From Dictyobacter vulcani (GTDB lineage Bacteria; Chloroflexota; Ktedonobacteria; Ktedonobacterales; Ktedonobacteraceae), in contig NZ_BKZW01000001.1 of assembly GCF_008974265.1 (NCBI RefSeq), positions 806,001 to 870,000 on the forward strand: a stretch of DNA of 64,000 bases, read 5' to 3'. The notes beneath the pieces are model-generated. The model was not told the origin of the DNA, searched no databases, and saw only the letters and a list, made by a program, of their open reading frames with translations. The number at the start of each line of letters is the position of its first letter. The stretch's first letter is position 1. Positions 7,909-17,524 of the stretch are shown one piece after another. The position numbers and the translations under genes were made by a program.

Positions 7909-7969
7909 GATGCATTTGTCAACGAAAATTGATACGTGATGCATCATCACATGATGCATTGAGATGCAT
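7909..7969. repeat. Cluster of GATGCAT boxes between divergent regulator genes
   Basis: GATGCAT occurs at 7909, 7938, 7953 and 7963, the second as the palindrome GATGCATC, and again at 7714 by the start of the winged-helix gene. Spacing is irregular (29, 15, 10). The location, between two divergent DNA-binding-protein genes, suggests operators, possibly autoregulatory. The rest of 7710-8183 has no gene. Confidence 0.4.
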
Positions 7970-8183
7970 TTCTATCAAAAAACCAGCTGCATGTGAGCCA
8001 TGGGAAGTGTCTCCAAACCGGAGTTAAGAAGTGTCACATCACGACAAAGGAGCGTATTTTCAGGTACAATAGAAGGAAGGCACATGAGAACACAGTGTCG
8101 CTTTCTCAGTGGCTATTGGCAAAAGGTTGACGATGCGCAAGAGCATGTTCTATGCTAATGGCAACATATCCATGAGGACAAAA

Positions 8184-9196
8184 ATGACAATAGAGCCAGC
8201 AGCCTGGCGTCGATATCTCGACGACCTGATACGACGAATGTCATCAGCAGAAAAACAGCGCTTGTATACAGAGGTTGGTGTCACACGCACCACGGTGCAA
8301 CGTTGGCGAAATGGCGAAAATACACCTGATCCATCACATGTACATCGACTGCTTAATACGCTTCAACACGAAGAGCAAAAACAGCTGCGTACGCTCATGC
8401 AAGACGATCCCACACTACAGATGCCTGAAGAAATGCTTACGGATGAGTTGTTACATCATATTCCTCACCATGTCTACGAAGAGGTCCTTCGCCTAGCCAG
8501 GGATGCCCCAAACCAATTCTGGTTATTGGGAGGAAACATTGTGTTTCATGCTCTCTCGCAGTTGGAGACCACTCCTCAGGAAACTGGTGTGGAGGTTCTC
8601 ATTGCCCGCTGTATGCCCCCGGAGAAGAGGACGGAAAAATTCGTTCATTATGGGTCTCTGCAGGCAGAGGAACACCTCCATGGCGAACAGATTTCCACAG
8701 CAAAAATTATCTGCTCGGAGCTGAGTCGCTAGGAGGCACCGTGGTCATGCAACGGCACAGTATCATGGTCTCAGATGTGCATGATCCCCACACCATTATG
8801 CCATTCTACAGTCAGGAACACGAATACAGTTGTGCGGCTGCGCCTATTATGCGCGGAGGAAAGGTGGCAGGGGCGCTCATTGTCTCTTGCCGTGCGACGC
8901 ATTTTTTTACCGAGGAAAAGCTTATCCTCCTGGAGCGCTATGCGGACTTGATACAGATGGCGTTCTATGATGCGGATTTCTTCGACGCTTCCCGTATTGA
9001 GCTGGCCATCTTACCTGATTGGAAGACGCAGAACACCTATTTTTCCTCGTTCCGTCAGCGCGTGAGTGATGAGTACAAACAGTCGTTGCCTGGGCAATCC
9101 ATGCAAGAATTAACCACGATCGAAACACGCGTTCGTCAGGCACTAGAGAAAGAACTCATACAACTGGGCATGCTCTCAAAGAACCCAAGCAGTTAA
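8184..9196 (+). pseudogene. HTH-GAF-like regulator split by a one-base frameshift
   Basis: From ATG 8184 (GAGG 7 nt upstream) the first frame encodes an XRE-like helix-turn-helix (LYTEVGVTRTTVQRWRNGENTPDPSHVHRLL) and a linker, and stops at 8730-8732. In the next frame, starting NYLLGAESLGGTVVMQRHS, comes a GAF-like half (PIMRGGKVAGALIVSCRATHFFTEEKLILLERYADLIQMAF) ending at 9196. The shift falls in the A5 run at 8702-8706: one more A would join the frames. The intact gene at 50023-51000 has the same order and motifs and supports a single ancestral gene of about 337 codons. The product would be a DNA-binding sensor of an unknown ligand. Confidence 0.7.
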
Positions 9197-9547
9197 GATA
9201 TGGGGCTATAGAGCTTCCTTTTTCTCAGTGAGACACTGTGCACGACACTATTGGCTTCGTAAAAATGCTCATGCACAACACACATATTGAAGTGCACCAT
9301 GTGCTCTTGCTGGTGTCCCTCGCGTCTCCAACACGCGACCTCCTACAGGGTAACCAGGATAAAGGTAAGAAAGAGCCTGGTTGGTGCAGAGCCTCATCAA
9401 TCGAACAAAAACCATGATGTGCATGGTCTATGAATATCGAAATTTTTCCATCTCCGTCTCCGCATTCATCGGGGAGAAACTGAATGAGAGCACCTCATCA
9501 TGCCCCTCCGATGAAGACGGTACTCACCGCGTGAGGCGATATGAGAG
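9197..9547. other. Intergenic stretch without recognised features
   Basis: About 350 bp between the HTH-GAF gene and the left end of the IS3 element. I see no convincing gene or hairpin here. Confidence 0.4.
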
Positions 9548-9749
9548 TGAGCTTGCCCCAGTTTGAAAGAGTCCCGAAAGCTGAGGTATACTAAACCAAG
9601 CTTGGAAAAGGGATGGATCAATGGGCAAGAATCAAAAGGTCTACACACGAGAATTCAAAGATGTCAAGGCCGATGCATTTGCGAGCCGGTCGAAAATTGG
9701 TCCCCTCTCATAAAATGACTTCCTGAAAATATTCTGCCACAAACGCCGA

Positions 9750-10535
9750 CTAACGAACGCCAGTTGACGGTGCGCCGATGGGTGTGCGAGCCGGTTGGGT
9801 TGAGATATCCACACGATCGCCCTGTCGATCTTTCATGCGATAGCTACGCCCATTGATTGCAATGACCTCTGCATGGTGCAAGAGTCGGTCGAGAAGGGCT
9901 GTGGCCAGGACCTCATCTCCCAGTAGGTTTCCCCATTGAGCAAAACTGGTATTGGATGTGAGAATGATCGAACCATGCTCATAGCGAGCCGTCACGAGTT
10001 CGAAGAAGTAGTGAGCTTGCTCCTGAGATAACGTGGTGTAGCCCACTTCGTCGATCACCAGCAAACTAGGAGCGATGTATCGTCGCAAGCGTTGTCGCAT
10101 CAGCCCTGGATGTGATGCGCTTTCGAGCGCTTGTGCCAGTTCTGCCAACGTGGTGAAGAGCACAGAATGCCCTTGCGTGAGTGCTTGGTTCGCCAATGCC
10201 AAGCTCAGATGTGTTTTGCCGGTTCCTGGAGGGCCCAAAAAAATCACATTGGTGCCTGTTCTGACAAAGGAAAGATCTGCTAGTTCTCGCAGGTGCCTCT
10301 CTGAAAGGGTTGGCTGAAAGGAAAAATCGAACCCATCGATTGTCTTCTTTCCGGGAATACGCGCTGCTTTGAGGCGCCGAGCCATCGCCTTGCGTTCGCG
10401 TCCATCCAATTCAGCTGTCAGAGCACGTTCAAGGAACGTCTCATAGGTCCATTGTTCGCGACGAGCATGCTCCAAAAGCTTGGGCAGGACCATCTCCAAT
10501 TGGGTCAAGTTGAGTTGTTTGTAGGCTCCGCTCAT
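9750..10535 (-). CDS. istB: IS21-family transposition helper ATPase IstB
   Basis: A 261-residue AAA+ ATPase that assists the IstA transposase in target selection. Visible motifs: Walker A FLGPPGTGKTHLSLALA (about residue 105), Walker B LLVIDEVGY, and sensor-type sequence SIILTSNTSFAQW. The C-terminal LLDRLLHHAEVIAINGRSYRMK is characteristic of IstB. I choose ATG 10535, which overlaps the istA stop (ATGA) and indicates translational coupling; a longer frame to 10568 lies inside istA. Confidence 0.9.
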   Translation of the reverse strand: MSGAYKQLNLTQLEMVLPKLLEHARREQWTYETFLERALTAELDGRERKAMARRLKAARIPGKKTIDGFDFSFQPTLSERHLRELADLSFVRTGTNVIFLGPPGTGKTHLSLALANQALTQGHSVLFTTLAELAQALESASHPGLMRQRLRRYIAPSLLVIDEVGYTTLSQEQAHYFFELVTARYEHGSIILTSNTSFAQWGNLLGDEVLATALLDRLLHHAEVIAINGRSYRMKDRQGDRVDISTQPARTPIGAPSTGVR

Positions 10536-11782
10536 GCTGACACCTCCTTGACTGCTTCGACCCCACAATACTGATCATACTCTTGTAAGGAACGATGCTC
10601 CACCTCAGGAGCCGGTTGCAGGTGGCCAACGGGGACCGGGACGCGACGCGTTTCTGAGACGGATGCCACTGTGCTCCACTGTTCGGCATGGGGAACGCTG
10701 TCTTGAGAACGAGGTCGCTTGGCGATTTCAAACACCTGAATGCCCGCCGACCAGAATGACACCACCCCTTTGCGCTCACGTACCTGCACGAATCTGCCTG
10801 CTAGTTCGAGCGCACCTGGCAATCCATAGAGGACACCATCGTAAGAGACATACCCATCCCAGGTGACTTTACGTTCTTCGGTAGCAAAGCGTTCCCAGGC
10901 AAAGGCCTCTGGTAAGGATCGAAGCTGCTCTTGAGCGAGTCGATCAATCGGACGAGCGTGGGTAGTTCGATGAACGCGAGCGTTAATGCGCTCACACCAT
11001 CGATAGGCTTGACGGTTGAGATCATCGAGATCTGTAAAGGCCACTCCTGCCCAGAAACTTTTTTTGACATGGCTGACTGTGCGTTCAACTTTGCCTTTGG
11101 TCTGTGGAGTGTACGCTTTACAGACACGTGCTGCAACGGCGATAGAAACCATGAAATCGGCAAAACGAGGGTTCCAACGTGGTTTGTTGTCTTCCATTTC
11201 TAACAGCACGCTCTTCATGCGATCGGTGAGTGCGGTCTTGGTTAAGCCACCAAAGTACTCAAACGCTTCCATTAAGCAACGGATGAGGGTTGGTGTGTCA
11301 CACCGTTTGACAAAGGTCACAAAGCGCATGCGGGAATAACCTAAGATAGCCACAAATCCATAGAATTTATGTGAAATGCCATCGTGTTCATAGACAAACT
11401 CGCCCCAATCAAATTGGACTTGTTCTCCCGGTTTTGTTTCATAGCGCTGCACGGGAGCATGGCCCGCGATCGCTGGTCGCAGTGGATGAACATATGCTTT
11501 GAGAATGCTGATGCCTCCTGTGTATCCTACTTTCTGCAAACGTTCAAAGAGAACCTCGCAATTGGTGCAATGGTCTTCCATGACCCATCGTTTGATCTGC
11601 TCATGAAAAGGATCAAGTTTTGAAGGTTGTTTGGAGCGCGGTTTCCGGATAACTGCCTCTGGATGTTTGAGATATTTGCGCGTGGTTGTCCGCGAAATGC
11701 CCAGCTGCTGAGCAATTTCCTGGATGGACTTCCCTTGTGCGTGCAAATCATGTATGGTATTCACTGTCTGACTCCTAAGCAT
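10532..11782 (-). CDS. istA: IS21-family transposase IstA
   Basis: A 416-residue DDE transposase. The N-terminal HTH (GKSIQEIAQQLGISRTTTRKYL) is followed by the catalytic core with D in VQFDWGEF, D in TALTDRMKSV and E in KGKVERTVSHVKK, then a C-terminal beta domain (VSYDGVLYGLPGALELAGRFVQVRERKGVV). Length is slightly short for IstA but no interruption is visible. It is transcribed toward istB. Confidence 0.9.
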   Translation of the reverse strand: MLRSQTVNTIHDLHAQGKSIQEIAQQLGISRTTTRKYLKHPEAVIRKPRSKQPSKLDPFHEQIKRWVMEDHCTNCEVLFERLQKVGYTGGISILKAYVHPLRPAIAGHAPVQRYETKPGEQVQFDWGEFVYEHDGISHKFYGFVAILGYSRMRFVTFVKRCDTPTLIRCLMEAFEYFGGLTKTALTDRMKSVLLEMEDNKPRWNPRFADFMVSIAVAARVCKAYTPQTKGKVERTVSHVKKSFWAGVAFTDLDDLNRQAYRWCERINARVHRTTHARPIDRLAQEQLRSLPEAFAWERFATEERKVTWDGYVSYDGVLYGLPGALELAGRFVQVRERKGVVSFWSAGIQVFEIAKRPRSQDSVPHAEQWSTVASVSETRRVPVPVGHLQPAPEVEHRSLQEYDQYCGVEAVKEVSA

Positions 11783-12138
11783 GGCTGTTCTCCTGGGGAT
11801 TTGATTTTGTTATCCTCCAGCTTACAGCCTTCTTGGGGGTTGGTCAATTTAACTCCGGCTCAGTATACCATCGGCGCTAATAAAGAAGAAGCGGTGCGAC
11901 TAGCACAAACGTCAGGTAAGCCGATCACGCAAATAGCGCGGGAGCTGGGCATCTCCGACAGCGCGATCCATAGTTGGCGCAAGGAATTAGCGGAACATGG
12001 ATCAGAAGCATTTCCAGGAAAGGGACATCAAACAGCCTTAGAAGAAGAAGTTGCGCGTTTGAAACGGGAATTAGGACGCGTGCAACAAGAGCGTGACATT
12101 TTAAAAAAAGTAGTGAGCATCTTCTCTCGGGACCAGCG

Positions 12139-13017
12139 ATGAAATATCAATTCATAGAAGAGCACAAGCATGAGTTCACAATAGTAGTGATGTGTGGTGT
12201 GCTCGGGGTCTCGGAAAGTGGCTTTTACGCCTGGCGCAAACGTCCAACCTGCCGACGGAAGCAAGAAGATGCTCAGTTGACTCAGGAGATCAAGCAGGTG
12301 TTTGAGGTGCATCAGGGAAGATATGGTGCACCGCGTATCTACAGAGATTTGCATGATGAAGGGATGAGCTGTTCACGGAAACGAGTGGCCAGGTTGATGC
12401 GAGCAGAGGAACTGTCAGCCAGATCCAAACGCCGTCGGGTGATAACGACAAAGAGAGATGAAGCACATCCAGTTGCTCTCAATCTCCTCAATCGTGATTT
12501 TCATGCGGAAGAGCCAAATAGGAAATGGGTTACGGACATTACGTATATTCCGACAAAACAAGGATGGCTCTATCTTGCAGCGGTCCTGGATTTGTATTCA
12601 CGAATGGTTGTAGGATGGTCGATGTCAGGCAGTTGTGATGAGAAGTTAGTAGAGCACGCGCTTGAACACGCTCTGGCTCGCCGTTGTCCTGATGCTGGAC
12701 TCTTGCACCACAGTGATAGGGGAAGTCAATACACATCGCATGCATATCAGGCATATTTACAGCAATATGGAATACGGCCAAGCATGTCACGAAAAGGAAA
12801 TTGTTGGGACAACGCAGTAATGGAGTCATTTTTTGGAACATTAAAAGATGAATGTGTGAGAGAGACATTCTATTCGTCACATGACGAAGCAAGATCAGCG
12901 CTTTTTGTCTATATCGAGGCGTATTACAATCGAATTCGTCGGCATTCGACGTTGGGGTATATGAGCCCATTACAATATGAGCGTATGAGAGTAGTACCTA
13001 TGTTACAAAGCATTTGA
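12139..13017 (+). CDS. IS3-family transposase OrfB
   Basis: A 292-residue DDE transposase: HTH_21-like N-terminus (LGVSESGFYAWRKRP, GRYGAPRIYRDLHDEG), then an rve core with WVTDITYI, LLHHSDRGSQYTS and DNAVMESFFGTLKDE supplying D, D and E, and the end YNRIRRHSTLGYMSPLQYE. It overlaps the OrfA stop by ATGA and is in the -1 frame. The coding sequence is complete, but its OrfA is interrupted by the IS21 element. Confidence 0.9.
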   Translation: MKYQFIEEHKHEFTIVVMCGVLGVSESGFYAWRKRPTCRRKQEDAQLTQEIKQVFEVHQGRYGAPRIYRDLHDEGMSCSRKRVARLMRAEELSARSKRRRVITTKRDEAHPVALNLLNRDFHAEEPNRKWVTDITYIPTKQGWLYLAAVLDLYSRMVVGWSMSGSCDEKLVEHALEHALARRCPDAGLLHHSDRGSQYTSHAYQAYLQQYGIRPSMSRKGNCWDNAVMESFFGTLKDECVRETFYSSHDEARSALFVYIEAYYNRIRRHSTLGYMSPLQYERMRVVPMLQSI

Positions 13018-13267
13018 CGTATTACATTTTCTATAGTAAAATATGTACGTATTACGTTACGTACGTACGTATAAACGTTTTTTGTTCCCCTCAGCTCTCA
13101 CCACTGGAGACTCTACAAAAACGGGGCAATCTCAGAGTCATCTTTTTCATGGAAGTATTGTACAAAAGAGCTGAAGTTTTGACAACAAACAAAGGCTAAA
13201 GCCCATGAGAAACACACATCTCCACCTGAGTTCAAACCACAACAGCCTGACAGCAGGCGATGCTTTG

Positions 13268-14674
13268 TCAAACAGGAGGACGACCGGCTCTCCTTCCCTT
13301 TATGTATCGTTCCATATACGTCGCTACATCGTAACGAAAAAGGACACGGAATAGAAAGGATGGATAGATAAGCGCCAAGGGCGATTGAAGCATGTGGACA
13401 ATCTTCACAAAAACGAGCAGAACATGCTCATCCACAGCAAGTAACAGAGTAACACGATCCATATATTGACGCATAATACTCCCGCGAGTTTGCGCGCCTG
13501 CCAGTTCATCATCCGAACGCATACCCTGATCCACCAGCGTTGCCAAAAGCCAGGGCATCCGTACAATTCGTGCACACCTACGATGAAATCGGCGAGATAA
13601 GGCTTCCCTACGCATTCGCTTCAAACAAGCTTGTAATGCAAGAGATTCAAGAGCTGCTACAGTCATACCTTGCCCATACACAGGATTAAAGCTGCAAAAT
13701 GCATCTCCCACGATAAGCAGATTCTTAGGAAAGCGCTTGAGCTGTTCATAATGACGCCATCGATTGGCCATTCGTCGATATCCATAAATAGGGCTTATGG
13801 GTTTGAGATCTCTTATCATCTCATATAGGCTTGGATCAGGGAGCGCATTGGCAAAGGCAAGATACCCCTCATCTGTCTGGGGTGGATAGTCCCCCCGCGT
13901 GCCAGCCAAAACGACCTCCAACCGTCCCCCTTCCAGCGCAGTCAATGATCCCGACCGTCGTCCACCGGCAGACTGAATAGAGATGAATTGGTATAAATCG
14001 TCTCTTCGATGAGCAGGTGATGCATAAAAACGTGACGCATAGCCAAGGGAGACATCAACGATCGTTTCTTGAGGCACATCACAGCCAAGTTCTTTTAGCC
14101 ATTCAGACGCACGCGAAGAGACACCACTCGCATCCACAACAAGATCAGCTGCAAGTTCCTGAAGAGCAGGATCATCCCCATGATTGCGCGTCCGAAACTG
14201 GATACCAGTCACGAAAGAAGTATGAGCATTATACAAAAGGTGAGTAACTTCATACCCTTCCAAAAGCTGAATCGGATAAGATGCAAGCAACTCTTGACGT
14301 ATTTGCCACTCTAAGAGTGCCCGAGAGCACAGCCAACCATCCAACCGCTGGGAAACCTGGCAACGAGCACGATAATAATAGAGGGATTGCGAACCATAAT
14401 CATGAGGTAGCGCACCCTTCTCCAAAAGATGCTTTTGTAAATGAGGGAAAAGCTTGTTAAGAATATGCTGCCCACGCAACAGAAAAATATGGAGTTGCCG
14501 GCCTTGTGGCACTCCTGGCCGCAGCCCAGGCTCATCGGGATAACAATCCCGTTCAATAAGCGTGACCTGCTGATAATGGTCGGCCAGGACCCGAGCAGCT
14601 AGCAGACCCGCTATACCTCCACCAATGACGATGGCACGGCCCTGGGGAAGATTATTTCGCACCATTTCTATCAT
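13268..14674 (-). CDS. FAD-dependent oxidoreductase (aromatic hydroxylase / geranylgeranyl-reductase type)
   Basis: About 468 residues from ATG 14674 (GAGG just upstream; the frame continues to 14746 without a site). The N-terminal Rossmann FAD-binding motif is AIVIGGGIAGLLAARVLADHYQQVTLIERD, followed by a substrate segment with GVPQGRQLHIFLLRG. The second FAD motif, NLLIVGDAFCSFNPVYGQGMTVAALES, is the GD motif of the p-hydroxybenzoate hydroxylase fold. The substrate is unknown. The C-terminus (FRYDVATYMERYIKG) may contact the membrane. It lies 72 bp downstream of the NACHT gene on the same strand and could be co-transcribed. Confidence 0.8.
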   Translation of the reverse strand: MIEMVRNNLPQGRAIVIGGGIAGLLAARVLADHYQQVTLIERDCYPDEPGLRPGVPQGRQLHIFLLRGQHILNKLFPHLQKHLLEKGALPHDYGSQSLYYYRARCQVSQRLDGWLCSRALLEWQIRQELLASYPIQLLEGYEVTHLLYNAHTSFVTGIQFRTRNHGDDPALQELAADLVVDASGVSSRASEWLKELGCDVPQETIVDVSLGYASRFYASPAHRRDDLYQFISIQSAGGRRSGSLTALEGGRLEVVLAGTRGDYPPQTDEGYLAFANALPDPSLYEMIRDLKPISPIYGYRRMANRWRHYEQLKRFPKNLLIVGDAFCSFNPVYGQGMTVAALESLALQACLKRMRREALSRRFHRRCARIVRMPWLLATLVDQGMRSDDELAGAQTRGSIMRQYMDRVTLLLAVDEHVLLVFVKIVHMLQSPLALIYPSFLFRVLFRYDVATYMERYIKGRRAGRPPV

Positions 14675-14746
14675 ATTCCTCGCCGTTGTTCTATCCCATG
14701 GTCTACATGCAATAAAGCACAGACCATTTTTCTTAGAAAAATACAA

Positions 14747-17524
14747 TCACATTAGGCTTGTTTCATCTACCTGATTATCAAAATGAGCATTACCAGCAGT
14801 TGGAATACCAACGAAATACTCTAGTAATAACCGATGCATAAATATATAGCCACCACCAACTTTCTGCAGGAGAATATGTTCAGCAATATCATCCAGAAAA
14901 TGCACTACATTAAGAGGCAAAACGCCCAGCCTCCATAAATACCAACGCAGAATGTAATGCTCTATCATAGCGATACCGCCACAAACAAGCCAAAACTCAC
15001 AGAAAAAGTAGATGCTAAAGACAACCCCAAACGCAATACCAAGAATCCCTCCAGAGTTAAGCTCGCCAATAAAACCGAAACTAACGCCGCAGACAAGTCC
15101 ACTCACTATGCCTCCGATTGGACCAAAGATCACCGCAGACAGCAATGCGTTTTGCCCAGAAAGGGTGATTCCCACATTCGGTCGTAAATGGCGGCGATCT
15201 AAAAGAATATCGCTCGACCAACCGCTCCTGATCATTATGGTCAACATATGCGCCAACCCGACAATGAGGCCAATGATAACCCCATAAATAAATCCAAAGC
15301 GCAATCCATAACGCCACCCATGGAAAAGACTACTCATGCCCCCAATCAGAATCCACCCACTCCCGATACAGAAAAGAATAAGAAAAAAAGAATTGCCAAC
15401 ACTCTTCCATAGCCCTTGATACATCATCCCCCACTTCCAATGAACGACCTCGGCAGGGGTAATTGTCACTTGTTCTGGGTGGATCAACTCCAAACCATAC
15501 TTTATACGCATCAAAAAGAAATCAAACACCCCAACGCTCAATCCAATCACACACCCATAGGACAACGCCGGGGCAAGAAGCTCACCTTGCGCCTTATACG
15601 CGATCACAAAAGTAACGAAACTAACAAGAGCGCAGACAACACTATTCGCACATGCCATTGGTATAGAGTCAGCCGGTCGTTCACTTTGACTGCTCACAGA
15701 TCTCAACAAGAACATTATTGAGGTAAGATAAAAGAACAATAGTCCACAAAAAAGAGCCAGACTTATTGCCTGCCCCTGAAACTGTTCCGTTTGACTTACC
15801 CGAAAAACTATCCAAGCAATACCCCCGACAAGAGCAAAAACAAGCAAGCTAATACAGAACGCGGTCCATAGAGCTTTCCCGATCTTTAGCGTCAGGTGAA
15901 ATCGTTGGTTGGAGAAGACGCTTATAATAATAAGCGAGGTTAATACAATCCACATCAAAGATAAGCTTGCCGTTCCCTGGAAAATCCCTCCCAAGCCAGA
16001 GGTCATCCAACCCAACATCCCACGACTATCAAGAAAAAAGGGGAATCCTGGAGTTAATACCCCTGGACCTCGTAAACACGAGATAAACCCGCAAGCCAAA
16101 GTGCCTTGAAAGGAAAAGAAAAAGCGAATAATCGTATCCCGGAAACGGCCCCTGCTAAAAGGTCCATCTACAGGCAACCAATCCGGTTGTAAGGTCTCGA
16201 CATAAAACTCCGATTGATTATGCTCTCTCATCTGACGCGCCAACCAGGACAGACTGGTCTTCACCTGGTCTGTTGTATATCGACCAGATCTTCTGCGGGA
16301 TAAAACACGTTGCACGTAATGCTCGAAGACAATATGCCGCCTCTCTTCCACCGTCTCAACAGCAAGTACCTCATCGAGAGACACGTTCCGATACACCTGC
16401 GTCATAACACTAAGCATAAGAGGATTCGATATCATCTCAATAAGTAATGAGTCATGTTGCAGTGCTGCACGCAATGCAGCGAATACCTCGCCTTGTGTCA
16501 AGAGGTATGCATCAATCTGTTCGGAAGAAAGCGCTTCCAGAACAACTGCATCTCCCAGCACTAACTTGGTCGACAATTGCATATAATCTTCACTACGGCA
16601 ACACACCACCATTGGCAATAATCCATGCTGCTGACGATAAGTGTTAATCGATATAACGCACTCATCTCGCACACGATCTGGCACCTCATCCAGCCCATCA
16701 AGCAACGGCAAAATATCATCCTGCTCAACCCACATCTGAGCCAACTTCAAAGGAACTTGATATTTCGCATTCAATTCATTAATCAACCACTGAGAAAGTG
16801 GGAGCTTTTTTTGCGACCATGAGGCAAGATTGAACATCACCGGGATAGGCTGCTTCACATCAACAACAGCACGTTCAATCAGCTCGCGAGCCAGGATGAG
16901 CAACTGGGTTGTCTTTCCGGCCCCCGGCCCTCCCAGCATCAGAAGTTCGCTCCCGACAGAGTCGTACACCTGTATCATTGTCGTTCCATCCGGAAGAGAT
17001 AAGTGAGAAGAAAGAGGAGGCACCTCAATTCCACCGTGCCATAGATTAGCCACATCCCACGGACGCATACGTAACCGAAGCGTAATCAATGGAAAGGTTG
17101 CTACACGATCAAGCAATCCTGTTATCCAGCGAGATTTGACCCGATTGAGCATGCGACGACGATTCTCATCAGGCAAAAACAATTGCTCCCTGTTGTCTAC
17201 ATGAACCGTCTCCTGTCGCTCAGACCCATCCTCATCACCTCTCTTCTCACCCTGATTTCTCTTCTTCACTTCTGTCACTGAAGGCGGGACAGGCTGCAAG
17301 GGAAGCAACCCAAGCGCCTCAGGCGTCTCGCCAAGCACTTCGGAAAGCCGTGCGATATACTTTATCGAAACAGTTCTTTTCCCCTGCTCCCATCGACGAA
17401 CCGTTTGCTCCTCCACGCCAACCAACTCAGCCAATCGTCCCTGAGTAAGCCCTTGCACCGTTCGAATCCGTCGCAAAATATCTTTCGTCTCCTGAGATCT
17501 CTGAATATCCCGTTCTTTAGACAT
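14747..17524 (-). CDS. XRE helix-turn-helix / NACHT NTPase with C-terminal membrane domain
   Basis: About 925 residues. An XRE-type HTH at about residues 13-70 (LTQGRLAELVGVEEQTVRRWEQGKR) is followed by a charged linker and a NACHT STAND NTPase. Walker A is MLGGPGAGKTT at about 196-206 and Walker B ILPLLDGLDEV at about 272-282, with CRSEDY and SNPLMLSVM further on. Residues about 480-880 hold roughly ten hydrophobic helices. The end (YIFMHRLLLEYFVGI) is a typical NACHT-associated tail. STAND proteins are switches, some in phage defence. HTH-NACHT-membrane architecture suggests a DNA-linked signal receptor, but its target is unknown. ATG 17524 has AGAGGT upstream; an upstream start near 17590 also has GAGG. 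Confidence 0.8.
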   Translation of the reverse strand: MSKERDIQRSQETKDILRRIRTVQGLTQGRLAELVGVEEQTVRRWEQGKRTVSIKYIARLSEVLGETPEALGLLPLQPVPPSVTEVKKRNQGEKRGDEDGSERQETVHVDNREQLFLPDENRRRMLNRVKSRWITGLLDRVATFPLITLRLRMRPWDVANLWHGGIEVPPLSSHLSLPDGTTMIQVYDSVGSELLMLGGPGAGKTTQLLILARELIERAVVDVKQPIPVMFNLASWSQKKLPLSQWLINELNAKYQVPLKLAQMWVEQDDILPLLDGLDEVPDRVRDECVISINTYRQQHGLLPMVVCCRSEDYMQLSTKLVLGDAVVLEALSSEQIDAYLLTQGEVFAALRAALQHDSLLIEMISNPLMLSVMTQVYRNVSLDEVLAVETVEERRHIVFEHYVQRVLSRRRSGRYTTDQVKTSLSWLARQMREHNQSEFYVETLQPDWLPVDGPFSRGRFRDTIIRFFFSFQGTLACGFISCLRGPGVLTPGFPFFLDSRGMLGWMTSGLGGIFQGTASLSLMWIVLTSLIIISVFSNQRFHLTLKIGKALWTAFCISLLVFALVGGIAWIVFRVSQTEQFQGQAISLALFCGLLFFYLTSIMFLLRSVSSQSERPADSIPMACANSVVCALVSFVTFVIAYKAQGELLAPALSYGCVIGLSVGVFDFFLMRIKYGLELIHPEQVTITPAEVVHWKWGMMYQGLWKSVGNSFFLILFCIGSGWILIGGMSSLFHGWRYGLRFGFIYGVIIGLIVGLAHMLTIMIRSGWSSDILLDRRHLRPNVGITLSGQNALLSAVIFGPIGGIVSGLVCGVSFGFIGELNSGGILGIAFGVVFSIYFFCEFWLVCGGIAMIEHYILRWYLWRLGVLPLNVVHFLDDIAEHILLQKVGGGYIFMHRLLLEYFVGIPTAGNAHFDNQVDETSLM

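Larger units (their letters stand above)
9662..11881 (-). mobile_element. IS21-family insertion sequence (istA-istB)
   Basis: The left end TGTCAAGGCCGATGC and the complement of the right end (ATTAGCGCCGATGG) are imperfect inverted repeats sharing GCCGATG and, further in, GAGCCGG. The 5-bp target duplication AAAGA is present at 9657-9661 and 11882-11886. The 2220-bp length and the two-gene content (istA and istB on the minus strand, overlapping by ATGA) are standard for IS21. Both genes look intact, so the element may be active. Confidence 0.85.
9621..12142 (+). pseudogene. IS3 OrfA interrupted by the IS21-family element
   Basis: The 5' piece (9621-9661) reads MGKNQKVYTREFK and the 3' piece (from 11887) reads EAVRLAQTSGKPITQIARELG, SDSAIHSWRKELAEHG, then a leucine-zipper-like helix EEEVARLKRELGRVQQERDILKK. 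Joining them after removing 9662-11886 restores REFKEEAVRLAQ in one frame. An A7G slippery run (12103-12110, A AAA AAA G) precedes the stop, and the -1 frame is open into OrfB, so OrfAB fusion by frameshifting was the original strategy. The interruption makes this copy non-autonomous. Confidence 0.8.
9548..13134 (+). mobile_element. IS3-family element carrying a nested IS21-family insertion
   Basis: Terminal inverted repeats are TGAGCTTGCCCC at 9548 and its near-complement CGGGGCAATCTCA ending at 13134. Similarity extends over about 28 bp, including AGAGTC. They are flanked by a 3-bp direct repeat GAG (9545-9547 and 13135-13137), as expected for IS3. The element encodes OrfA and OrfB. Removing the nested 2220-bp IS21 element and one copy of its target leaves 1362 bp, a normal IS3 length. 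About 115 bp after OrfB contain an ACGTACGTACGT run before the right end. Confidence 0.8.

Noticed and set aside
8184..9196. Programmed frameshifting in the HTH-GAF gene
   Set aside because: The A5 run is not a canonical slippery heptamer and the paralogue at 50023 is a single frame; mutation or sequencing error is simpler.
13020..13075. GTACGTACGT-rich run as a regulatory site
   Set aside because: It lies inside the IS3 element, between the OrfB stop and the right inverted repeat, and is probably just element sequence.
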